This document shows positions 18,925-30,103 of a DNA stretch of 64,000 nt, in pieces (position 1 is the first letter of the stretch; each line of letters starts with the position of its first letter). The stretch is taken from the NCBI RefSeq assembly GCF_009866805.1, contig NZ_SIZW01000040.1, positions 310,001 through 374,000 on the forward strand. Reading direction: 5' to 3'. Origin of the DNA: Schauerella aestuarii (GTDB lineage Bacteria > Pseudomonadota > Gammaproteobacteria > Burkholderiales > Burkholderiaceae_B). The translations under genes were made by a program, and so were the position numbers. Under the pieces are notes generated by a model, which searched no databases, had not been told where the DNA came from, and saw only the letters and a list, made by a program, of their open reading frames with translations.

Positions 18925-19716
18925 TTACAGCCCCAACACGCTTTGCATATCGAACACACCCGTCTGCTTGTCCTTCAGGAAGCGGGCGGCGCGTAGACTG
19001 CCTTCTGCATACGTGGCGCGGCTGCTGGACTTGTGCGTGATTTCGATGCGTTCGCCGGTGCCGCAAAAGTACACGGTGTGCTCGCCGACCAGATCGCCGC
19101 CGCGCACCACCGAGAAGCCGACGGTGCCGGTTTCGCGCGGACCGGTTTCGCCTTCGCGCGACCAGGTAGCGATATCGTCCAGCGACTTGTCCCACGCTTT
19201 TGCCACCGTTTCGCCCATGATGAGCGCGGTGCCAGAAGGCGCGTCGACCTTGTTGCGATGGTGCGCCTCGAAAACTTCCACATCGAAGCCCGAGTTGAGC
19301 ATCCGGGCCGCCAGATCGAGCAACTTGAGCGTGGCGTTGACGCCCACGCTCATATTGGGTGCGAACACGATGGCAATCGATTCGCCCGCGCGTGCGATCG
19401 CGGCGCGCCCGGCGTCGTCGAAGCCGGTGGTGCCGATCACCATGCGTACGCCATGCTTGACGCAGGCGTCCAGGTGGGCGAGTGTGCCCTCCGGGCGGGT
19501 GAAATCGATCAGGCAGTCGGCACCTGCCAGCGCATCCAGTTGGTCGGTGATGGCGACGCCGCTGGGCTTGCCCAGAAACGCGCTGGCATCCTGGCCCACA
19601 TTGGCGTTGCCGGCATGATCAAGCGCGGCGGCCAGGGTCAGGTCGGGGGCGTTAACGATGGCTTCGATCAACATGCGGCCCATGCGGCCGCTGGCGCCTG
19701 CGACGGCGATTTTCAT
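18925..19716 (-). CDS. dapB: 4-hydroxy-tetrahydrodipicolinate reductase
   Basis: NAD(P)H-dependent step of lysine and diaminopimelate synthesis. The 263-residue protein has the Rossmann motif [13 protein letters not shown] at the N-terminus, [24 protein letters not shown] and the substrate motif [16 protein letters not shown]. The ATG at 19716 has GGAG eight bases upstream; the TTG just before it is part of that ribosome site. It lies downstream of bamE on the same strand, 91 bp apart. Confidence 0.95.
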   Translation of the reverse strand: MKIAVAGASGRMGRMLIEAIVNAPDLTLAAALDHAGNANVGQDASAFLGKPSGVAITDQLDALAGADCLIDFTRPEGTLAHLDACVKHGVRMVIGTTGFDDAGRAAIARAGESIAIVFAPNMSVGVNATLKLLDLAARMLNSGFDVEVFEAHHRNKVDAPSGTALIMGETVAKAWDKSLDDIATWSREGETGPRETGTVGFSVVRGGDLVGEHTVYFCGTGERIEITHKSSSRATYAEGSLRAARFLKDKQTGVFDMQSVLGL

Positions 19717-19807
19717 ACTGCGCTCCAACGATAAGATGACATCGGGCGGCGCTATGGCCGCCCGCTTGGCGAAACGACGAGCGCCGGGCAGTGCCGCCCG
19801 GCACGCA

Positions 19808-20368
19808 CTACGGCAGCGCCGGCGACGGGCCGCCCACTGAGGCGGGGACCGTGCTCGGATTGCCCGATCCGTCGCCCGTGACGGCGTCTACATTGATACG
19901 CGGCGTGACCTGACGTCCGGCATCTTCGCGAATACGTTCGGTCTCGCGGGCCGATCGCTCTTCGGCACGCTCATCGGCTTTGGGATTTTGCTGGCCCATC
20001 TGGAACGGCTGCAGCGCGGGCTGCTGGTCGCCTTCCCAGCGTGCCAGCACGTCATTCTGGAAATAGACGGTGAACTTGCGCTCAACGGCGTCGCCGTAAC
20101 CCGGCTTGAAGTAATAGGGGTAATCCCAGCGATCGGCGTGCAGCACGCTGGTGAGCGTGGGGCTACCCAGGGCGAAGCGCACTTGTTCGCGCGTCATGCC
20201 GGGTTGCAGCAGGGCGACCTGCTCGCTGGTGATCCAGTTACCTTGCTGGATGGGGGCCTTGTAAGGGAAGCCCCACTTGCCCGATGCGCAGCCGGAAAGC
20301 GTCAAGGCGACGCCGAGCACAGCGGCAATCGCGCAGCGGCGGGTGTAATAGGAAGCATTCGTGGACAC
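19808..20368 (-). CDS. bamE: Outer membrane assembly lipoprotein BamE (OmlA/SmpA)
   Basis: A lipoprotein subunit of the Bam outer-membrane protein assembly machine. The signal peptide ends in a lipobox with Cys27 (LSGC). The BamE core is recognisable in [31 protein letters not shown] and [10 protein letters not shown]. At 186 residues it is longer than E. coli BamE (about 110) because of a charged tail rich in Glu, Arg and Gln after about residue 115. It starts at GTG with a GGGGGA ribosome site and is divergent from fur, 66 bp apart, a layout common in proteobacteria. Confidence 0.93.
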   Translation of the reverse strand: MSTNASYYTRRCAIAAVLGVALTLSGCASGKWGFPYKAPIQQGNWITSEQVALLQPGMTREQVRFALGSPTLTSVLHADRWDYPYYFKPGYGDAVERKFTVYFQNDVLARWEGDQQPALQPFQMGQQNPKADERAEERSARETERIREDAGRQVTPRINVDAVTGDGSGNPSTVPASVGGPSPALP

Positions 20369-20434
20369 GCAGTCCCCCGTAAAAAGACCGATAAAACGGT
20401 ATCATAAAGGTTTAGTAAAGACTGCGATTACACC
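20369..20434. promoter_or_regulatory. Divergent bamE/fur promoter region
   Basis: A 66-bp AT-rich spacer must hold both promoters. On the minus strand TTTACT-17-TTTTAT is a plausible bamE promoter, and on the plus strand TATCAT at 20400-20405 is a possible -10 for fur. Overlapping promoters would link the two genes. No good Fur box was recognised. Confidence 0.45.
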
Positions 20435-20878
20435 ATGAGCGACCAGAGTGAATTGAAAAATATGGGATTGAAGGCCACTTTCCCGCGCCTGAAGATCCTC
20501 GATATTTTCCGCAAATCCGGCGAACGTCACCTCAGCGCCGAGGATGTGTATCGGGCCCTCATTGGCGAAAACGTCGAAATCGGCCTGGCCACCGTCTATC
20601 GTGTGCTCACCCAGTTCGAGCAGGCCGGCATCCTGTCGCGCAGCCAGTTCGACAGCGGCAAGGCCGTGTTCGAACTCAATGATGGCGATCACCACGATCA
20701 CCTGATTTGCACCAATTGCGGCACGGTCGTGGAGTTTTCGGATACCGAAATCGAGCGTCGCCAGCACAAGATCGCGAAAGACAACGGCTTTTCGTTGGAA
20801 AGCCATGCGATGGTGTTGTACGGCGTATGCAGCGACTGCAGCTCGCGTCCGGCCACCCGCGGCGGTCTGAGCCAATAG
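20435..20878 (+). CDS. fur: Ferric uptake regulator Fur
   Basis: An iron-dependent repressor of 147 residues. The N-terminal winged helix contains [27 protein letters not shown]. Metal-binding residues are H86, H87 and H89 in the HHDH stretch, C92 and C95 (CTNC) and C132 and C135 (CSDC), the last pairs forming the structural zinc site. Length and order are typical. It is transcribed divergently from bamE and convergently with recN. Confidence 0.96.
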   Translation: MSDQSELKNMGLKATFPRLKILDIFRKSGERHLSAEDVYRALIGENVEIGLATVYRVLTQFEQAGILSRSQFDSGKAVFELNDGDHHDHLICTNCGTVVEFSDTEIERRQHKIAKDNGFSLESHAMVLYGVCSDCSSRPATRGGLSQ

Positions 20879-21003
20879 ATCCGAGCTGGTGAGGCTGAGC
20901 CGGCTTGCCTGGATCAGCAGGCCTGAGCCGGTAAGCCCAAGCCCGCAGGTCCGGGGCTCGTCATCAGACCCTGTTGCTGCCCCTGGCGGCCCCAGCTGAA
21001 ACT

Positions 21004-22644
21004 CTAGCCGAGCATTTCGCGCGCGTGCTTGCGGGTCGTGGCGGTGATCTTGATGCCGCCCAGCATGCGGGCGACTTCTTCGACGCGTTCCTTTTCCGAT
21101 AGCGGCACGATGCTCGAACGGGTGATCCCATCCGTTTCAGCCTTGCTCACCTGGAAATGTGCCGAGGCGCACGCGGCCACTTGCGGCAAGTGCGTGACGC
21201 AGAGCACCTGATGACGCTCGCCCAATTCGCGCAGCAGTTGGCCCACCACTTCGGCCACGGCACCGCCCACGCCGCTGTCGACTTCGTCGAAGATCAGCGT
21301 GGGTACGCGCGCCGCACGGCTGGCAATCACCGACAAGGCCAGCGAGATGCGCGACAGCTCGCCGCCCGACGCTACCTTGCCCAGCGGGCGGGGCGTGGTG
21401 CCGGCGTGGCCTGCCACCAGAAACACCACATCCTCATTGCCGTGCGCCGAGGGTGCACCGCTTACCAATTGCACCTCGAAACGGCCGCCCTGCATGGCCA
21501 GCGTCTGCATGGCGCCAGTGACCAGCGCCGAGAGCTTCTGCACGGTACCCGCGCGCGCCGCGGTCAGTCTTTCGGCCGCCTGGTCATATGACGTGCGCGC
21601 GGCGTCGGCCTCGCGGCGCAGTTTCGCGACGTCGGCGGAGGCTTCCATCTCGGCCAGTTCTGCGTGGCGCTGCTCGCGCAGGGCATCGAGTCCTTCGGGC
21701 GGCGTTTTCAGGAGCCGGCCCGCATCGAACACCGCCGACAAACGGCTTTCGATCTGGTTCTGGCGCTCGGGATCGAGTTCGACCCGGCTCAAATAGTGAT
21801 TCAGTTCCGACGACGCTTCGTCCAACGCAATGCCGGCCGATTCGAGCGTGTCGTGAATGCTCTGCAAGCCCGGATCGTGGCGCAACAGTTGATTGAGTTT
21901 CGAGACGGCCACTTGCACGCGATGCTGGGCGCTGTCGTCATCGCCATCGATGGCCGTCAGAATTTGGGCGGCCCCATCGAGCAGCGTTTGAGCATGGGCC
22001 AGACGGGTTTGTTCAGTCTGCAGGGCATCCCACTCGCCCGGTTGCAGATCGAGCTGATCCAGGGCGTCGACCTGCCAGGCGATCAGTTCGCGCGCCGCCT
22101 TGAGCGTCTCGGCATCCTGTTCGGCAAGCTCGAGCCGTCGTGCCATCGCACGCCAGTGCTTGTGCGCCTGCGCCACCTCGCGGGCGAGCTCGGCATGATT
22201 GCCATGCGCATCGACGAGATCGCGTTGCGCATCGCCCCGCATCAGGCTCTGGTGCGCATGCTGGCCGTGGATGTCGACCAGTTGGTCGCCCAACTCCCGC
22301 AATTGGCTCAGCGTTGACGGCACGCCGTTGACGAACGCACGGCTGCGGCCTTGGGCGTCGACGACGCGTCGCAGCGCCAGTTCGTCGCCGTGGTCGAGCT
22401 CGTGTTCGGCGAGCCACGCGCGTAGCGTATCGGGTGTGTCGAACACCGCGCTGATGTCGGCGCGCGGTGCCCCTTCACGCACGATGCTCACGTCGCCGCG
22501 GCCGCCGAGGGTCAAGGCAAGGGCGTCGATCAGGATGGACTTGCCCGCGCCGGTCTCGCCGGAAAATACGGTGAAGCCGTCGCCGAAGTGGATTTCGGCT
22601 TGATCGACGATGACGAAGTCACGGATATGCAGGGTGCGCAGCAT
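21004..22644 (-). CDS. recN: DNA repair protein RecN
   Basis: An SMC-like ATPase that acts in double-strand break repair. The 546-residue protein has Walker A GETGAGKS (29-36), two central coiled-coil arms (about 155-350, rich in Ala, Glu, Leu), the ABC signature LGKVASGGELSRISLAL and Walker B LIFDEVDSGVGG. It directly follows nadK on the minus strand (6 bp between stop and start), a conserved nadK-recN arrangement. Confidence 0.95.
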   Translation of the reverse strand: MLRTLHIRDFVIVDQAEIHFGDGFTVFSGETGAGKSILIDALALTLGGRGDVSIVREGAPRADISAVFDTPDTLRAWLAEHELDHGDELALRRVVDAQGRSRAFVNGVPSTLSQLRELGDQLVDIHGQHAHQSLMRGDAQRDLVDAHGNHAELAREVAQAHKHWRAMARRLELAEQDAETLKAARELIAWQVDALDQLDLQPGEWDALQTEQTRLAHAQTLLDGAAQILTAIDGDDDSAQHRVQVAVSKLNQLLRHDPGLQSIHDTLESAGIALDEASSELNHYLSRVELDPERQNQIESRLSAVFDAGRLLKTPPEGLDALREQRHAELAEMEASADVAKLRREADAARTSYDQAAERLTAARAGTVQKLSALVTGAMQTLAMQGGRFEVQLVSGAPSAHGNEDVVFLVAGHAGTTPRPLGKVASGGELSRISLALSVIASRAARVPTLIFDEVDSGVGGAVAEVVGQLLRELGERHQVLCVTHLPQVAACASAHFQVSKAETDGITRSSIVPLSEKERVEEVARMLGGIKITATTRKHAREMLG

Positions 22645-22650
22645 GTCGTG

Positions 22651-23559
22651 TCAGTCGGTAGCGTCCGTGTTGCTGAGGGCTTGCGGCATCAGGTTCCAGT
22701 GCAGCTTGTGGCGCAACGTGGAAAAGAAGCTATAGCCTTCGGGATGCAGAAAGCGCACGGTATGCGGGCTGCGGCGCACAGTGATGCGATCGCCCGGTTG
22801 CAGGTCCGACCAGGTCTGCATGTCGAAGTGCACGCTAGCGCCCAGCTCAACGCGGCCGATGGCGGTAAGCGTCATGCTGAGCTCGCCGGTGTCGGGAATC
22901 ACGATGGGGCGGTTGGACAGCGTTTGGGGTGCCACGGGCACGAGCACCAGTGCGTTGAGGGTCGGGTGCAGCAACGGGCCGCCGGCCGAGAGCGCATAGG
23001 CCGTGGAACCGGTAGGCGTGGCGATGATGAGGCCGTCGGCGCGCTGCGTGTTCATGTAGATGCCATCCAGCTCCACTCGAACCTCGATCATGCCCCCACG
23101 ACCCGCGCGGTTGAGCACCACATCGTTGAGCGCGGTGGCACAGAACATTTTTTCGTCGCCGCGCCACACGCTGCCTTCCAGCAGTACCCGCTCCTCGGCC
23201 ACGTAGCTGCCGTCCAGAATGCGTTCGAGCGCATCGTTGGCGTCTTCGAGCGGCAGATCCGTGATGAAGCCCAGGCGGCCATGGTTGATGCCGACCAGCG
23301 GAATGTCGTAAGGCGCCAAATGCCGCGCCGCGCCCAGCATGGTGCCGTCCCCGCCCACCACGATGGCCAGATCGGCACGCTCGCCGATGGTCTGCATCGA
23401 CGCCACGGCGAACTCGTCCATCCCGGTATTGGCTGCCGTGTCCGACTCGATCAGGATGTGGCAGTGCGACTGGGTCAGACGTTCGGCGATCGCCCGCAGG
23501 GGCAGGGCCATGCCTGAATCCTGATAGCGGCCGATCAAGGCAACGGTTTTAAAGTGCAT
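22651..23559 (-). CDS. nadK: NAD kinase
   Basis: Phosphorylates NAD to NADP. The 302-residue protein has the GGDGT motif at residues 69-73, GINHGRLGF, the NDVVLNR motif and the glycine-rich region [24 protein letters not shown]. The ATG at 23559 was chosen over one eight codons upstream because [12 protein letters not shown] matches the family's beginning. It is divergent from hrcA, 116 bp apart, and leads into recN. Confidence 0.95.
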   Translation of the reverse strand: MHFKTVALIGRYQDSGMALPLRAIAERLTQSHCHILIESDTAANTGMDEFAVASMQTIGERADLAIVVGGDGTMLGAARHLAPYDIPLVGINHGRLGFITDLPLEDANDALERILDGSYVAEERVLLEGSVWRGDEKMFCATALNDVVLNRAGRGGMIEVRVELDGIYMNTQRADGLIIATPTGSTAYALSAGGPLLHPTLNALVLVPVAPQTLSNRPIVIPDTGELSMTLTAIGRVELGASVHFDMQTWSDLQPGDRITVRRSPHTVRFLHPEGYSFFSTLRHKLHWNLMPQALSNTDATD

Positions 23560-23675
23560 GGGCGACGATGGTGGAAGGCTCAAAACGAGAGTATGCGACC
23601 GATTATATGGGGCCGGATAGAGGGCGATCTGACAAAAATAGCACTGTGGGCGATTCTTTCCATAAAATAGCGGAT

Positions 23676-24680
23676 ATGGATGACCGTGCTCGTGCTTTGT
23701 TAAAGGCGTTGATCGAACGCTATATCACCGATGGGCAGCCCGTCGGCTCCCGCACGCTTTCCAAGGTGATCGACCTGTCGCCGGCCACGATACGCAATGT
23801 GATGGCTGACCTCGAAGGCCTGGGGTTCATTCACAGCCCGCATACGTCGGCGGGGCGCGTGCCCACGCCGCGCGGCTACCGCGTGTTCGTCGATTCGCTT
23901 CTGGCCGTGCATTCGTACGAGGCCCAGCCGGCGCATATCCGCAACATGCTGCCGGCTTCCGAGCCCTCGCGTGCGGTGAATGCGGCGGCCGCCTTGCTGT
24001 CGAACCTCACGCAGTTCGCCGGCGTGGTGCTGGCGCCCAAACGCGCGCAGATCTTTCGCCAGGTCGAATTCATTCGTCTGTCCGACAAGCGGGTATTGCT
24101 CATCATCGTGACGCCCGATGGCGATGTGCAGAACCGCATCCTGTTTGTGCAGCGCGACTACACCCAGATCGAACTGCTCGAAGCCGCCAATTTCTTCAAC
24201 GCGCATTTCGCCGGCAAATCTTTCGACGCCGTGCGCCGCACGTTGGCCACGGAGCTCGCACAACTGCGCGAGGAAATCTCCGGGTTGATGCAGGCCGCGG
24301 TCGAGGCGGGAACCGAAGCGTTCGACGACAACGATTCGGTGGTGATCTCCGGCGAGCGCAAGCTGCTTGAAGTGACCGATATCGCGTCCGACATGGATCG
24401 CCTGCGCCGGATGTTCTCGTTGTTCGAAAAGAAAACCGATCTTCTGCAGCTCCTGGATGTGTCCAGCCGCGCGCAGGGCGTACAGATTTACATCGGCGGC
24501 GACTCGCAATTGATGCCGCTCGAAGACGTCTCGGTCATCACCGCGCCCTATGGCGTGGATGGCAAGGTGGTGGGCACTCTCGGCGTGATCGGACCGTCGC
24601 GCATGGCGTACGAACGCGTGATTCCCATCGTCGACATCACCGCGCGATTGCTGTCCAACGCGCTCAGCCACAACCAATAA
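23676..24680 (+). CDS. hrcA: Heat-inducible transcription repressor HrcA
   Basis: A 334-residue repressor that binds CIRCE operators and is tuned by GroEL. The N-terminal winged helix contains [23 protein letters not shown] and [32 protein letters not shown]. The C-terminal domain contains [15 protein letters not shown] and the end [25 protein letters not shown] longer frame of 36 extra codons exists, but the ATG at 23676 gives the standard start. No CIRCE sequence was found here, so its targets (probably groESL) lie elsewhere. Confidence 0.95.
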   Translation: MDDRARALLKALIERYITDGQPVGSRTLSKVIDLSPATIRNVMADLEGLGFIHSPHTSAGRVPTPRGYRVFVDSLLAVHSYEAQPAHIRNMLPASEPSRAVNAAAALLSNLTQFAGVVLAPKRAQIFRQVEFIRLSDKRVLLIIVTPDGDVQNRILFVQRDYTQIELLEAANFFNAHFAGKSFDAVRRTLATELAQLREEISGLMQAAVEAGTEAFDDNDSVVISGERKLLEVTDIASDMDRLRRMFSLFEKKTDLLQLLDVSSRAQGVQIYIGGDSQLMPLEDVSVITAPYGVDGKVVGTLGVIGPSRMAYERVIPIVDITARLLSNALSHNQ

Positions 24681-24688
24681 GGTTTCTC

Positions 24689-25768
24689 TTGTTCCTCCGT
24701 CTGTTCAAGTATCTCTGGCCCGAGCGCTACCTCCCTGAAACCCCTCAGGCCGACCCTTTCGATGAGCATCCCGCGCCCCGTACGGTAGGGCGCGTCGGCA
24801 TCATGCTGGTCAATCTGGGCACGCCCGACGAGGCCACGGCGCCCGCCATTCGGCGCTATCTGCGCGAATTCCTGTCCGATCCTCGGGTGATCGAAATCCC
24901 GAAATACCTGTGGTGGCCGATCCTCAATTTGTTTGTGCTCACCGGGCGTCCGAAGCGGCTGGTGCCGCGCTATGCCGGCATCTGGATGGACGGCGGCTCG
25001 CCGCTATTGGTTTACAGCCAGTCGCAAACGGACGGGGTGCGCACGCACCTGGCGCAGGCGGGCCTGGATGTGGAAGTCGAGTTGGCGATGCGCTACGGCA
25101 ATCCGTCGATTCCCGACACGATGACCAAGCTGCGCGCACGCGGCTGCGAGCATATTCTGATCGTGCCGATGTATCCGCAATACGCGGCGTCCACGACCGC
25201 TACCGTGGTCGATGCCGTGACGGGCCATGTGGCGCGGCTGCGCGACCAGCCGGAATTGCGGTTCATCAAGCGTTTTCACGACGATCCTGGCTACATCGGC
25301 GCCATGGCAGGCAAGATCCAGGCGTTTTGGGACGCCAATGGTCGTCCGCAAAAGCTTGTGATGAGCTTTCATGGGCTGCCGCGCGCTTCGATCGAAATGG
25401 GCGACCCCTATTACCGCGATTGCATGCAGAGTGCGCATCAATTGGCCCGCGCATTGTCATTGACTGCGGATCAGTACGAAGTCACGTTTCAGAGCCGGTT
25501 CGGCGCCGCCCGTTGGCTGGAGCCCTACACCGAGCCCACGTTGAAAATGCTGGCGGGGCAGGGCGTGACCGATATCGATGTGGTGTGCCCGGGTTTCCTG
25601 GCCGACTGCCTTGAAACGCTCGAGGAAGTGAGCGAGGAGTGCCGCGACGCCTTTCTGGAGGCCGGCGGCAAGCAGTTCCGTTACATCACCGCGCTCAACG
25701 ACGATCCCGCCTGGGCTGGCGCCCTGACGACCGTGGTGCGTCGTCATCTGCAGGGTTGGCCCGGCTGA
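24689..25768 (+). CDS. hemH: Ferrochelatase
   Basis: Inserts ferrous iron into protoporphyrin IX, the last step of haem synthesis. The 359-residue protein has GIMLVNLGTPDEATAPAIRRYLREFLSD, MYPQYAAST, the catalytic histidine in MSFHGLP, and the CPGFLADCLETLEE motif with the acidic ligand. It begins at TTG, with AAGG a few bases upstream; the first internal ATG would delete family-conserved residues. It follows hrcA by 8 bp, placing haem synthesis in the heat-shock cluster. Confidence 0.94.
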   Translation: MFLRLFKYLWPERYLPETPQADPFDEHPAPRTVGRVGIMLVNLGTPDEATAPAIRRYLREFLSDPRVIEIPKYLWWPILNLFVLTGRPKRLVPRYAGIWMDGGSPLLVYSQSQTDGVRTHLAQAGLDVEVELAMRYGNPSIPDTMTKLRARGCEHILIVPMYPQYAASTTATVVDAVTGHVARLRDQPELRFIKRFHDDPGYIGAMAGKIQAFWDANGRPQKLVMSFHGLPRASIEMGDPYYRDCMQSAHQLARALSLTADQYEVTFQSRFGAARWLEPYTEPTLKMLAGQGVTDIDVVCPGFLADCLETLEEVSEECRDAFLEAGGKQFRYITALNDDPAWAGALTTVVRRHLQGWPG

Positions 25769-25771
25769 CCC

Positions 25772-25799
25772 CTTGAAAACCCTGCGCTCGTCCCCATTA
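25772..25799 (+). promoter_or_regulatory. Sigma-32-type heat-shock promoter of grpE
   Basis: CTTGAAA at 25772-25778, 13 bp spacer, then CCCCATTA from 25792. This is nearly the RpoH consensus (CTTGAA, 13-15 bp, CCCCATNT). It lies between the hemH stop and the grpE ATG, so grpE can be induced by heat independently of hrcA-hemH. Confidence 0.85.
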
Positions 25800-25839
25800 T
25801 TCAGGCCAACCGCTTTTTTGAATTCTGGAGGACTAGTCC

Positions 25840-26418
25840 ATGACGGCATCGCACGAGCCGGTCGATCCCCGGCCCGAGACCGATCCCAACGCCCACCCGA
25901 AGGGCGACGCACCTGATTTTGTCGACGCGCCGGCCGATGCGGCCGAAGACCCGATCGCGCTGTTACAAGCGCAGTTGGATGCCGCGTTGGCTGAAGTGGC
26001 CGAGCAGAAGGAAGCCGTGTTGCGCGCCCGCGCCGATACGGAAAACGTCCGCCGTCGGGCCCAGGAAGACGTGTCCAAGGCCCACAAATTCGGCATCGAA
26101 TCGTTCGCCGAGAGCATGGTGCCCGTCAAGGACAGTCTCGAAGCCGCGCTGGCACAGGCCGATCAAACCTTGGATACGCTGCGCGAAGGCGTCGAAGTCA
26201 CCCTCAAGCAGGTGTCCTCGGCCTTTGAACGCAACCGCCTGACGGAAGTGCAGCCGGCCCAGGGCGACAAGTTCGATCCGCACAAGCACCAGGCGATTTC
26301 GTCGGTGCCGGGCGATCAGCCGGCCAACACCATCGTTCAGACCCTGCAGAAAGGCTACATGATCTCGGATCGCGTGCTGCGGCCCGCGTTGGTGATCGTG
26401 TCGGCCGGCAAGGCATAA
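25840..26418 (+). CDS. grpE: Nucleotide exchange factor GrpE
   Basis: Releases ADP from DnaK. The 192-residue protein has an acidic Pro-rich N-terminus (1-40), a long helix near 45-85 with [32 protein letters not shown], and the GrpE beta-wing end with [46 protein letters not shown] ribosome site precedes the ATG. The gene has its own heat-shock promoter and is 10 bp from the following thioredoxin-like gene. Confidence 0.95.
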   Translation: MTASHEPVDPRPETDPNAHPKGDAPDFVDAPADAAEDPIALLQAQLDAALAEVAEQKEAVLRARADTENVRRRAQEDVSKAHKFGIESFAESMVPVKDSLEAALAQADQTLDTLREGVEVTLKQVSSAFERNRLTEVQPAQGDKFDPHKHQAISSVPGDQPANTIVQTLQKGYMISDRVLRPALVIVSAGKA

Positions 26419-26428
26419 GGCGAGCGCC

Positions 26429-26833
26429 ATGGCCGATCCCACCGCTTTCGACCCGACCGCGGTCTTCGAGGCCTTCGCGATGAGCGAAACCGCCGATGTC
26501 CGGTTCGACGAGCAAGTGGTGCGTGCGCCGGGCGACGATCTGCGGTGTGTGTTTTTGTGGGGACACGATTGCTACAACTGCAATCTGTTCAAGCAATCGG
26601 CCATGCACTATCGCGCCCAGCTCACTGCGCTCGGGCTCACCTGGTTTCAGGCCGACGTGTACAGCGATACGGCACTGAGCCGCCGGTTTTCCTTGCACGG
26701 CGTGCCGGCCTTCTATTTTTTCCGTTCGGGCAAGCGCCTGGGACGGATTACGGGCTGGCCGGGCCTGCCGCAGTTCACCCAGGCAGTGCAGAAACTGCAG
26801 GCCGATGCGCAAAAAGACGCTTCGGCGTCTTGA
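26429..26833 (+). CDS. Thioredoxin-like protein of the heat-shock cluster
   Basis: A 134-residue cytoplasmic thioredoxin-fold protein. The redox motif is GHDCYNC in place of WCGPC, and HGVPAFYFFRSGKRLGRITGW supplies the cis-proline and last strands. It begins 10 bp after grpE, and its stop codon lies inside the dnaK heat-shock promoter, so it is almost surely heat-induced with grpE. It could be a thiol-disulfide partner for chaperone clients or simply a reductase; the sequence does not decide. Confidence 0.85.
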   Translation: MADPTAFDPTAVFEAFAMSETADVRFDEQVVRAPGDDLRCVFLWGHDCYNCNLFKQSAMHYRAQLTALGLTWFQADVYSDTALSRRFSLHGVPAFYFFRSGKRLGRITGWPGLPQFTQAVQKLQADAQKDASAS

Positions 26834-26857
26834 AAAGCCCTACTCCCAACCCCAATT
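26829..26857 (+). promoter_or_regulatory. Sigma-32-type heat-shock promoter of dnaK
   Basis: CTTGAAA at 26829-26835, 14 bp spacer, CCCCAATT at 26850-26857. The -35 overlaps the stop codon of the upstream thioredoxin-like gene. The -10 CCCCA is followed by an inverted copy TGGGG at 26861-26865. Confidence 0.8.
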
Positions 26858-26917
26858 AAATGGGGACTGAAGTTTTAAATCCTTTTCGCATAGTTTGAGA
26901 TTCAAGGTAAAGCCATC

Positions 26918-28843
<1,926 letters not shown>

Positions 28844-28862
28844 TGGTCATGCTCTGACCCAT

Positions 28863-28908
28863 GCGCACGCCCGGCCCGTTTTTGACGGTTGCCGGGCGCG
28901 CGCTTTTT
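28863..28908 (+). terminator. Hairpin with T-tract between dnaK and dnaJ
   Basis: A 13-bp arm pair (28863-28875 with 28891-28903, one mismatch) encloses a smaller CCGT/ACGG hairpin and is followed by five T. It looks like an intrinsic terminator 19 bp after dnaK, so dnaJ would be expressed by readthrough or from another promoter. Confidence 0.7.
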
Positions 28909-28972
28909 AGCCCCTGTCAGCGTCTATGGCGCTGCGACACGACAGAGTGCCCCGATCGCGGGGCGGACGATT

Positions 28973-30103
28973 ATGGCAAAACGTGATTATTACGAGGTGT
29001 TGGGCGTCGCCAAGAACGCCTCGAACGAAGACATCAAGAAGGCCTATCGCAAGCTGGCGATGAAATACCATCCGGACCGCAATCCGGACAACAAAGAGGC
29101 CGAGGAAAAATTCAAGGAAGCCAACGAGGCTTACGAAATCCTCACCAACGAGCAGAAGCGCGCCGCGTTCGACCGCTTCGGGCATGCCGGTGTGGACCCC
29201 AATGCCGGTGGCATGGGCGGCGCGGGCATGGGCGGCGGCTTTGCCGATGCTTTTGGCGACATCTTCGGCGAGATCTTCGGGGGGGCTGCAGGACAGGGCC
29301 GCCGCGGTGGCCCGCAGGTGTATCGCGGTTCCGATCTCAAGTACGCGCTGGACATCACGCTCGAGCAGGCGGCCAATGGTTTCGACACTGAGATTCGCGT
29401 GCCCAGCTGGGACAACTGCGAGGTGTGCCATGGCTCGGGTGCCAAGCCGGGCACCACGCCGAAAACCTGCCGCACGTGCGGTGGCGCCGGTACGGTACGC
29501 ATGCAGCAAGGCTTTTTCAGCGTGCAGCAGACGTGTCCCACTTGCCATGGCAACGGCAAGGAGATCACCGATCCGTGCACGGCGTGCAGCGGTGAAGGCC
29601 GTGTGCGCAAGAACAAGACGTTGCAGGTCAAGATTCCGGCCGGCATCGACGACGGCATGCGCATCCGCTCGTCCGGCAACGGCGAACCGGGTGTGAACGG
29701 CGGTCCGTCAGGCGACCTGTATGTGGAAGTGCACATTCAGCCGCACAAGATCTTCCAGCGCGACGGCGACGATCTGCATTGCGAGCTGACGATTCCGTTT
29801 ACCACGGCAGCATTGGGTGGCGATCTGCAAGTGCCCACGCTCACCGGCAAGGCCGAGATCACGATTCCCGACGGCACGCAGTCGGGCAAGGTGTTTCGTC
29901 TGCGCGGCAAGGGTATCCGCGGCGTGCGCGGCAACTATCCCGGCGATCTGTACTGCCATGTGGCGGTGGAAACGCCGGTCAAGCTCAGCGAAGAACAGAA
30001 GGTCATCCTGCGTCAGTTCGAGGCCTCGCTCAACGACGGTGGCGATCGCCACTCGCCGCAGAGCAAGTCCTGGACGGACCGCGTGAAGGAATTCTTCAGT
30101 TGA
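28973..30103 (+). CDS. dnaJ: Chaperone DnaJ (Hsp40)
   Basis: Co-chaperone that delivers clients to DnaK and stimulates its ATPase. The 376-residue protein has a J domain with HPD at 33-35, a Gly/Phe-rich linker (about 74-108), four zinc-finger repeats ([32 protein letters not shown]) and two C-terminal beta domains. The ATG at 28973 is standard; the upstream frame is leader. A GCCCC/GGGGC hairpin at 28949-28964 lies just before the start. The stop overlaps the facing M16 peptidase gene by 8 bp. Confidence 0.97.
   Translation: MAKRDYYEVLGVAKNASNEDIKKAYRKLAMKYHPDRNPDNKEAEEKFKEANEAYEILTNEQKRAAFDRFGHAGVDPNAGGMGGAGMGGGFADAFGDIFGEIFGGAAGQGRRGGPQVYRGSDLKYALDITLEQAANGFDTEIRVPSWDNCEVCHGSGAKPGTTPKTCRTCGGAGTVRMQQGFFSVQQTCPTCHGNGKEITDPCTACSGEGRVRKNKTLQVKIPAGIDDGMRIRSSGNGEPGVNGGPSGDLYVEVHIQPHKIFQRDGDDLHCELTIPFTTAALGGDLQVPTLTGKAEITIPDGTQSGKVFRLRGKGIRGVRGNYPGDLYCHVAVETPVKLSEEQKVILRQFEASLNDGGDRHSPQSKSWTDRVKEFFS

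Noticed and set aside
23560-23675. A CIRCE operator upstream of hrcA
   Set aside because: No TTAGCACTC/GAGTGCTAA arms; only a chance TAGCACT is present.
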